Source: Sphingosinicella terrae (GTDB lineage: Bacteria > Pseudomonadota > Alphaproteobacteria > Sphingomonadales > Sphingomonadaceae). Taken from it: a DNA stretch of 64,000 nucleotides. The notes beneath the pieces were generated by a model. That model did not search any database, had not been told where the DNA came from, and saw nothing but the letters and a program-made list of their open reading frames with translations. The translations under genes and the position numbers were made by a program. How positions within the stretch are numbered: position 1 is the first letter of the stretch; the number at the start of each line of letters is the position of its first letter. Location: contig NZ_QDFY01000001.1 of assembly GCF_003347635.1 (NCBI RefSeq), positions 930,001 through 994,000 on the forward strand. The letters are read 5' to 3'. Below, one piece after another: positions 57,818 through 64,000 of the stretch.

Positions 57818-60028
57818 ATGCTAAAATCCACCGCCGAGCTGCTCGAGCTCCATTCCGGCCCATTCCGCGCCCTGCTCGCCGGGGAGTGGGCCGAGTGGCG
57901 CCGCAACTATATCGAGCAGGTCCGCGCCGTTGCGGCGGCGGACGATTCGCGGTGGCTGGAGCCGTCCTTTCAGGAACGCCTTTGGGACAGTTCCTCCGTT
58001 TCCAGCGTCGGCCCCGGCCAGTCGGTTACTGTGGTCGAGGCATACTCCGACCAACAACTGGCGAGAAGGCTCTTCGAGGCGAGGAACTCGCTGGGCGGTG
58101 CCGACCCTGCACAGCGGGGCGCAGCGCTTCAGAAGCTTTATGACGATGTGCTGGCGGTGGTACACCCCCGCTACACGCCTCGTCGGCCGAAGGCGCGCCT
58201 GGTGCGGCTGCTTGCCGCCATGTTTCCCGACGACATGACCTGTCTCATGGATTCCGGCCGCACTCTGGGCGTGCAGCGTCTGCTAGGCGCGGCGCGCCAG
58301 CCAGGCGATTTCGTCGCGCAGAATCCCGCCATCCGTCAGCGGCTCTGCGACGTCCTCGGCGAGGCCCCCACCATCGAATCCAAAGTTGAACAGTCGATGT
58401 TCTCTTGGTTCCTTTGGCAGGAGGTGCTCGATCGCCCTGACGAAGGCGCGGTTCAGATCGCCCTTGCGAGCAGGGAAGCGAACGCGGTGCCTCCGTTCTC
58501 GCTACTCCCCGCAAGCGCACAGCGGCGGAGCCTGGCATCCGTGAGCGGCAATATCGACCTGCTTGTGGCGATGTTGCGCGAAGCCGAGCAGGGCATCAGT
58601 CGAGAAGATCTCGTGGCCGTAATCCTCTCGGAGGCGACACAGCTGAACGCCAGCTCGGCGGGAAACATCATCTCCCAGGCGATGGGAGGGCTTGGCCTGC
58701 TTCGGCTGGAGGGAAACACCTATCGTCCGACGGAACGAGGCATCGAGATGCTCACGGCTGAACACCCGGCGCACGTGCTTCGCGGTCCTCTAATCGGCCG
58801 GGTGTTCGGCATGGGGCACCTCCTACTCATGGTGCAGCGCCAGCCTGGCGAGCTCCGCCCGATCGACGTAAGCCAGCGCCTCAAGGACTTAGTCCCGACC
58901 TGGACCTCGACACAGCCTGGCTCCTACATCTACGCGTGGGCGAAACTGACGGGGCTTGTGCAGCTCGATCAAGGCGCCAATGGTCGCCTGCGGCTCACGG
59001 ATGACGGAGAGGACTACGCGGCCGCTCTCCCACAGAATTTCGAAGAGTTGTGGCGCATCGGGCCCATCGAAGAAGACCTTGCGAGCAGCGATGCCATTCT
59101 GCCTCAACCCGAATCAGAAATCCCGGCGCCGCTCGACTATGGGGTCGCGGAGATCATGGCAGACGGCTGTTTTCTTGATGCCGGCTTCATAGATGCGGCA
59201 CTGGACCTTTTGCGCCGCAAGAAGAACCTCATTCTTTAGGGTCCACCGGGCACGGGAAAAACCTGGCTCGCGAAGCGGCTTGGCTTTGCACTCATGGGCG
59301 CGCGAGACACTGAGCGGCTGGTCGCAGTGCAGTTCCAACCCTCACTTTCTTACGAAGATTTCGTCCGAGGGTGGCGGCCCGACGGTGCGGGAGGGTTGCG
59401 CTTGGCAGACGGCGTGTTCCTCGAAATCGTGGCGGCGGCTCGCGCTGACACTGACCGGCCGTACGTCCTCGTGATCGAGGAGATCAATCGCGGAAATCCG
59501 GCACAGGTGTTGGGCGAGATGCTCACTCTGATTGAGGATGGCAAGCGCTGCCCGGACGAGGCGCTGCGCTTGGCATATCCGCGAAGCGTCGGGGAACGCA
59601 TCTACATTCCAGAAAACCTCCACATCATCGGGACGATGAACCTGGCTGACCGATCACTGGCCCTCGTCGACCTCGCGCTGCGCCGCCGCTTTGCCTTTCT
59701 ATCGTTGAGGCCGCTCTTGAACGACGTCTGGCGCCGGTGGATCCTGGATCGCGGCTGCCCGCCGGATCTGGTGAACGGAATTGCGAGAGGCCTCGCGACC
59801 GTGAACGATGCAATCGCTGCCGATCGGTCGCTTGGCCCGGAGTACTGCGTCGGTCATAGCTTCGTCACGCCACTCGCTGCCCCCGGAACGGACGAAGCGG
59901 CTTGGACAAGCTGGCACAGCGAGGTCGTGCGAACGGAGATCGCGCCGCTAATCCGGGAATACTGGTACGATAGACCGGAGGAGGCTGAAGTTCAGATTGC
60001 CAAGTTGCATCTCGGAACCAGGGGGTGA
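57818..60028 (+). pseudogene. mcrB: mcrB-like restriction GTPase gene interrupted by one amber codon
   Basis: One frame of 736 codons is broken only by TAG at 59237-59239. Before it come 473 residues with an N-terminal domain of unknown specificity and a winged-helix-like part (YRPTERGIEMLT), ending RRKKNLIL. After it the same frame continues GPPGTGKTWLAKRL (Walker A), VIEEINRGNPAQVLGEM (Walker B) and IIGTMNLADRSLALVD (the McrB NTPase signature). McrB proteins usually read LxGPPGTGKT, often LQGPPGTGKT, so the stop is probably a CAG-to-TAG change. An internal restart at 59294 would lose Walker A. McrB drives cleavage of modified DNA by McrC. mcrC overlaps its stop by 4 nt. Confidence 0.9.
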
Positions 60029-61200
60029 CGGCCGCAGCCCGCCGCATCGGCGATGGAGCGGCTTGGAGAAGCGAGGCCGGAATCCCGGTCCGCAACCTTT
60101 GGTTGCTGCTGGTCTACGCTTCCGACCTTGCCCGCTTTTTGGACAAAGCCGACGTGAAAGCCGAGGACGATGCGGAGATCGCGGACGTTCTGGCGAAGCT
60201 GCTGGTAGAGGTAGTCGAGAGGCGCCTCCGCCGGAGCCTGTCGCGGGCCTATATCCCTCGGGAAGCGGTGCTTACGCGCGTTCGTGGGCGTATCGACTGG
60301 CTGCGCACTGAAACGGGTCTGTTGCTTCAGCGCGGCAGCGTCGCCTGTCGCTTTGAAGACCATAGTCACGACACACCCCGCAACCGGATGGTTCGAGCGG
60401 CACTGGAAGCGATGCACGCGCGTCTGGGAAACCGCGCGCTTGCCCACGAGTGCGCCGGGCTCGCCAGCGTCCTTCGCCAGTCAGGGGTCTCCGCGGGCCG
60501 CCCCTCGCGCGCCGAAATGTCGCGGGACCAGATCGCTCGGCATGAGGATGACGACCGGCTGATGGTCAAGGTAGCGGAGCTTGCGTTGGACCTTGTGCTT
60601 CCTGGGGAAGGCGCCGGTGAGGACAGGGCGAGCCGCCTTGACCGTGACGAGCGGCTTCTGCGCCGAATTTTCGAAAGGGCTGTTGCAGGGCTCTACAAGC
60701 ATGAGCTCCACGGTCGTGACGGCTGGCGGATATCGCCGCAGAAGGCTCTTCATTGGCAGGCGGAACTGCCTAGCCGAGGCATCTCCGCGCTTCTTCCTGG
60801 TATGGCAGCCGATATCGTTCTGCAGCACAGAAACAAACGCCGTGTGGTGCTCGATACAAAGTTCACGGGGATCCTGACCGCTCGACCTCACGGCGGAGAA
60901 GCACTGAAGAGCGCCCACATTTACCAGCTCTATGCATATCTCAGATCACAAGCCGGCCAAGGAGATGCTCTTGCCGACACGGCGGAAGGGATACTCCTAC
61001 ACCCTTCGATTGAGCGCCACGTGGATGAGGCCGTGACCATCCAAGGTCACCGTTTCCGCTTTGTAACCGTCGATCTGTCAGCACCCGCCGAGGACTTACG
61101 AGAAGCTATCCTGGCTATCATTCTTCAAAACGACGGGATGACATCGTCCGTCGCCGCCCAAGCGGGCGCAACATTGCCGGGATGGCCCTCAACCCGCTAG
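60025..61200 (+). CDS. mcrC: McrC-type restriction endonuclease subunit
   Basis: The GTG at 60025 overlaps the mcrB stop (GTGA), giving 391 residues. The N-terminal half opens with the McrC signature IPVRNLWLLLVYASDLARF and has RGRIDWLRTETG. The C-terminal PD-(D/E)xK nuclease reads LLPGMAADIVLQHRNKRRVV then LDTKF, with the active-site Asp, Asp and Lys. McrC provides the nuclease that cuts between modified sites once activated by McrB. The gene is intact although its partner is interrupted. Confidence 0.92.
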   Translation: MTAAARRIGDGAAWRSEAGIPVRNLWLLLVYASDLARFLDKADVKAEDDAEIADVLAKLLVEVVERRLRRSLSRAYIPREAVLTRVRGRIDWLRTETGLLLQRGSVACRFEDHSHDTPRNRMVRAALEAMHARLGNRALAHECAGLASVLRQSGVSAGRPSRAEMSRDQIARHEDDDRLMVKVAELALDLVLPGEGAGEDRASRLDRDERLLRRIFERAVAGLYKHELHGRDGWRISPQKALHWQAELPSRGISALLPGMAADIVLQHRNKRRVVLDTKFTGILTARPHGGEALKSAHIYQLYAYLRSQAGQGDALADTAEGILLHPSIERHVDEAVTIQGHRFRFVTVDLSAPAEDLREAILAIILQNDGMTSSVAAQAGATLPGWPSTR

Positions 61201-61530
61201 CGTCATTCAGGGGGCGAGATGTGAATGCGAAGGACGCGACCGCCGCGTTCCTGAAACTCCTTCGTGCACTAATCGCGGAACACCCAGACAGGATCGCGCA
61301 GATAGCTACGGCTGCAAAGGGACGTACACGGAATCATATCGCGAGTGCGGTAAGCGAGGTCTATCCAGACCGACCCGATCTCATTCACACTGTCGTGGAG
61401 CTTGTTCCCGGCTGGTACGTGGGCACGAACATCGCGAACCGAGAGAAGCATCGGATCATCAGGGCCTCCTGCCAAGCGACGGGGGGTGACCTTCGGAACA
61501 GAAATCGTATTTGAATTGCCGAATACGTGA
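61182..61530 (+). pseudogene. Third gene of the mcrBC operon, frameshifted at a G6 run
   Basis: The ATG at 61182 overlaps the mcrC end by 19 nt. The open frame runs 110 codons to 61514 and is helical (AAFLKLLRALIAEHPDRIAQ, PDRPDLIHTVVELVPGWYVG). The tail after ATGGD is basic and unlike the rest. Dropping one G from the GGGGGG at 61481-61486 gives instead GVTFGTEIVFELPNT and a stop at 61530, a much more protein-like end. So the gene is probably frameshifted, or the G-run is variable. Family unknown; the overlap suggests a partner of McrBC. Confidence 0.55.
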
Positions 61531-61800
61531 GGTGGGCGGCTCTCGACGATCATCCGCCATTCGCTCGAAGGATCTCAGCACGGCCGAGATAAGCTCCAAT
61601 TCAGCGGAACCGGATGCGGATCGGTGTCCCTGACCGATCACAGACCCGCCTCGTCGAACGCAAGGCTTGACTCGATGGCTGAGATGACCCTTCGCAACCA
61701 TCGGCCAGCTCCCCGATCAAGGGTTCGGGATCGCTGCTGCGGTCGCTCCACATTCTCAATCGTCGATATCCTAGCGCCGGCCGATGCTATGCGGCAGCCC
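61531..61800. other. Gap between the mcrBC island and the amidohydrolase
   Basis: About 270 bp with no supported gene. Two short minus-strand frames are open, one ending with AIESSLAFDEAGL and another with SAELELISAVLRSFERM. They may be pieces of older genes but I cannot assign them. I looked for the missing SRAP N-terminus here and did not find it. Confidence 0.4.
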
Positions 61801-63198
61801 ATGAACATCTCCCAACTCATCCACCGCCACCTCCCGGCCAGCCTTCAGCTCGCGGCGATTTTCCTCCTCGCCTGGATCGCGGCGCCCGCGGCCGCGCAGC
61901 CTGCGGCCGGTCCGGCAGCACCGTCGGCGACCCTCTTCGTCAACGTCAACATCGTCCCCATGGGACGCGAGACCGTCCTTCGCGGTCAGAGCGTGCTCGT
62001 CCGGGACGGGCGGATCACGGCGATCGCGCCGGCGCTGGCGGCGCCGGCGGGGGCGCGGGTGATCGACGGCGGCGGGGGCTATTTGCTGCCGGGGCTGGCG
62101 GACATGCACGTCCATGTCCGCGACCGGGAGACGCTGGCGATGCTGCTGGCGAGCGGGATCACGACCGCGCTCGACATGGGCGAGGCGCCCAATGCGATGG
62201 TCGGGCGAACGCGGGCGGCGGTGGCGCGCGGCGAGGTGCCTGGGCCGCGGCTGCTCGCCGCTTTGGCCGTCGACGGATCGCCGCGCTTCGGCCACCTCGT
62301 CGTGCCTTCGGCGGAGGCGGCGCGATGGGCGGTGCGCCTTGCCAAGGCGAACGGCTACGACTTCATCAAGGTCTATAACGGCCTGTCGAGCGAGGCGTTC
62401 GCCGCCTTGGCGGAGGAAGGGCGCGCGGCGGGGCTGCCCATCGTCGGCCACAGCGTCGAGGCGGTCGCGCTGGAGCGGCAGATCGCGGCCGGCCAGGCGA
62501 TGGTCGCCCATCTGGAGGAGTTCCTCTACGCATTCTTCCGGATGCCGGAAGGCGACGATGGCCAGGCGGCGCCGGACGAAAGCGAGATCGTCCGCGCCGT
62601 CGCCTCCATTAGGGCGAGCGGCGTCGCCGTAACCGCTGATCTCGCCACCTACCAGGCGATCGCCGGCCAATGGGGCCGCCCGGAGCAGGTGCAGGCCTAT
62701 CTGGACATGCCGGAGGCGCGCTTCCTGTCGCCCGCCGACAGGATCGACTGGCGGCGGAGCGGCTATCAGCGGCGGACCGGCAGCCTGGCGGAGCGGGCGG
62801 CCTTTCTCGGCCGCTTCGCGCGAGCGCTGGCCGGAGCGGACGCGCTCCTCATCGCCGGGACCGACGCGCCGACCATCCCGGGCTTGGTGGCGGGCGACGC
62901 GCTGCACCGCAACCTCGCCGCGCTCGAGGCGGCGGGGCTCAGCCGCCACCAGGCGCTGGCCACGGCGACAAGCGGGCCGGGGCGGTTTGTCGCGCGGGCG
63001 ATGCCGGGGAGCGGGACGTTCGGGATCATCGCGGAGGGGGCGCGGGCCGACCTTCTGCTCGTCGAGGGCAATCCGCTCGAGGATCTGGCGGTGCTGCGGC
63101 GGCCGATCGGGGTGATGGCGGCAGGGCGTTGGCACGATGCGGCAGCGCTGGCGGCGCTGCGCGAGGGGGTGGCGGAGGTTTATTCCGGGGCGGAGTGA
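61801..63198 (+). CDS. Exported amidohydrolase family protein
   Basis: 465 residues from the ATG at 61801 (another ATG at 61789), with a signal peptide (LQLAAIFLLAWIAAPAAAQ). Metal-site motifs: PGLADMHVHVRD, FIKVYNGLSSEAF with the Lys, LPIVGHSVEA, AMVAHLEEFLY and AGTDAPTIPGLVAG. It belongs to the same superfamily as the 33648-35717 protein but is shorter and lacks that protein's N-terminal domain. The substrate is unknown; imidazolonepropionase/prolidase-like activity is typical. Confidence 0.85.
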   Translation: MNISQLIHRHLPASLQLAAIFLLAWIAAPAAAQPAAGPAAPSATLFVNVNIVPMGRETVLRGQSVLVRDGRITAIAPALAAPAGARVIDGGGGYLLPGLADMHVHVRDRETLAMLLASGITTALDMGEAPNAMVGRTRAAVARGEVPGPRLLAALAVDGSPRFGHLVVPSAEAARWAVRLAKANGYDFIKVYNGLSSEAFAALAEEGRAAGLPIVGHSVEAVALERQIAAGQAMVAHLEEFLYAFFRMPEGDDGQAAPDESEIVRAVASIRASGVAVTADLATYQAIAGQWGRPEQVQAYLDMPEARFLSPADRIDWRRSGYQRRTGSLAERAAFLGRFARALAGADALLIAGTDAPTIPGLVAGDALHRNLAALEAAGLSRHQALATATSGPGRFVARAMPGSGTFGIIAEGARADLLLVEGNPLEDLAVLRRPIGVMAAGRWHDAAALAALREGVAEVYSGAE

Positions 63199-63253
63199 GG
63201 GGACTGGGCGGAGGGGGGCGAAGGGCGACTGATTCCTCGCGTGGCACGGTCGC

Positions 63254-63330
63254 TCGCCCTCACCCCGGCCCTCTCCCGGGGGGAGAGGAGGCGTCGCCCT
63301 CACCCCGGCCCTCTCCCGGGGGGAGAGGGG
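63254..63330. repeat. Tandem pair of CCTCTCCC-type palindromes
   Basis: The unit TCGCCCTCACCCCGGCCCTC (continuing TCCCGGGGGGAGAGG) occurs twice with a 40-bp period between the amidohydrolase and the MreB-like gene. Confidence 0.75.
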
Positions 63331-63406
63331 GAAGAAGCGGCCGTCCGCCCTTCCCTCCGGCTCACCCGCTTCGCTTCCGCCACAATTGGCTGCTACAGCC
63401 CGGCGC

Positions 63407-64000
63407 ATGTTCTTCCATGCCTCCTCGACCGGCCGCCATGCGCGTGCCGACATCGCCATCGATTTCGGGACGGCGCGGACGACCGTGCTGATGGCCAGCG
63501 GGGACGTCGCGTTCGACGAGCCCTCGCTCACCTGCTTTCGCGGCTTCGATGCGGTGCCGGCCTTCGTCGCCGCCGGGGCCGAGGCGGAGCGCTATGTCGG
63601 GCGGGTGGCGAAGCCGCTGAAGATCGTGGCGCCGCTGCGCGAGGGCGTGATCAGCGACATGGACGCGGCGCGCGAGCTGCTGCGCTATGCGACGCGGGAG
63701 GTGCGGCCGCGGCGGCGGTTCGGGCGGACGCGGGCGCTGATCGGGGCGCCGGCCGACGCGACCCCGGCCGAGAAGAGGTCGCTCGCCGCGGCGGCGATGG
63801 ATGCCGGCATCAGCCATCCCGAGATCGTGCCCGAGCCGCTGCTGGCGGCGGCGGGGGCCGGGATCGAGCTGGAGGCGCCGCGCGGGGCGATGGTGGTCGA
63901 TTGCGGCGCCGGCGTGGTCGAGGCGGTGGTGGTGTCGCTGGGCGGCGCCTGCGCCTCGGGGAGCGTGCGCGGCGGCGGCGCGGGGCTCACCCGCGCGCTC
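63407..64000 (+). CDS. MreB-like actin family protein (partial, runs off the right edge)
   Basis: 198 residues are visible from the ATG at 63407. The actin/Hsp70 fold is recognisable: phosphate 1 IAIDFGTARTTVLMA, FDEPSL, KIVAPLREGVISDMDAA, EPLLAAAGAGIE and phosphate 2 VVDCGAGVVEAVVVSLGG. It is much diverged from the main MreB (DLGTANT versus [16 protein letters not shown] versus VDCGAGVVE). It probably retains nucleotide binding but may polymerise differently or not at all. The C-terminal half is outside the window. Confidence 0.8.
   Translation, partial: MFFHASSTGRHARADIAIDFGTARTTVLMASGDVAFDEPSLTCFRGFDAVPAFVAAGAEAERYVGRVAKPLKIVAPLREGVISDMDAARELLRYATREVRPRRRFGRTRALIGAPADATPAEKRSLAAAAMDAGISHPEIVPEPLLAAAGAGIELEAPRGAMVVDCGAGVVEAVVVSLGGACASGSVRGGGAGLTRAL

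Noticed and set aside
59294-60028. Independent short AAA gene starting at 59294
   Set aside because: It lacks Walker A, which lies between the amber codon and this ATG in the same frame; the part is the C-terminal segment of mcrB.

Overview
The window is a G+C-rich stretch of alphaproteobacterial chromosome, most likely from a member of the Sphingomonadales. The best lineage evidence is a circularly permuted, two-piece tmRNA gene (about 32573-32806). Supporting evidence is the type of MutL present, the many small conserved proteins seen in sphingomonads (DUF6894, DUF551, small zinc-ribbon and lipoprotein genes), and the mreBCD-mrdA-rodA block. Most of it is core chromosome. The accessory parts are a secreted RTX peroxidase region, a surface/secretion locus and a decayed restriction locus.

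Region by region. 1-3050: an LTD/Calx-beta surface protein cut by the window edge, an SGNH esterase and a small membrane protein. 3056-8209: gatCAB (tRNA-dependent transamidation), a DUF3089 hydrolase and ruvX. 8372-15358: a LuxR-type regulator whose receiver lacks the phospho-acceptor Asp, a 1,816-residue haem peroxidase with RTX repeats, and a DUF551 protein. 15614-17581: a homocysteine S-methyltransferase and pyrB. 17708-21729: a parA-RHH-TPR/SPOR operon diverging from a Sel1/SPOR protein. 21892-25171: PilZ, serB, miaA and a ketol-acid reductoisomerase whose C-terminus is made of repeat DNA. 25209-31862: an orphan HicB, then a CHASE2-EAL phosphodiesterase with a FecR/Gly-Asn-rich protein, diverging from a TpsB-type outer-membrane transporter. 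32023-33411: a small protein, ssrA and a small lipoprotein. 33648-37803: an amidohydrolase and mutL. 37938-46000: mreB, mreC, mreD, mrdA, rodA and an MFS transporter. 46022-50430: TonB, tRNA-Lys, a GFA protein, two Crp/Fnr regulators and small genes. 50763-55534: an IF-1 paralogue, two cold-shock genes, a GAF histidine kinase and a duplicated-domain lipoprotein. 55730-61530: a DUF4253 protein, then a defence island. 61801-64000: a second amidohydrolase and the start of a second MreB-like gene.

The most striking region is 56644-61530. A truncated SRAP (YedK-like) gene abuts a frameshifted BrxA-like remnant. Next come mcrB, mcrC and a small third gene. mcrB is intact except for one amber codon directly before its Walker A motif, where McrB proteins usually have Gln. 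The third gene has a frameshift at a run of six G. This looks like a Type IV restriction island caught while decaying.

The intergenic DNA is rich in palindromic repeats of several families. One pair sits between mreC and mreD, one relative extends the KARI reading frame, and a nested 87-bp palindrome follows ssrA. Two candidate CtrA sites lie in divergent promoters (parA / Sel1-SPOR and FecR / TpsB). I saw no CRISPR array, complete insertion sequence, rRNA operon or prophage.
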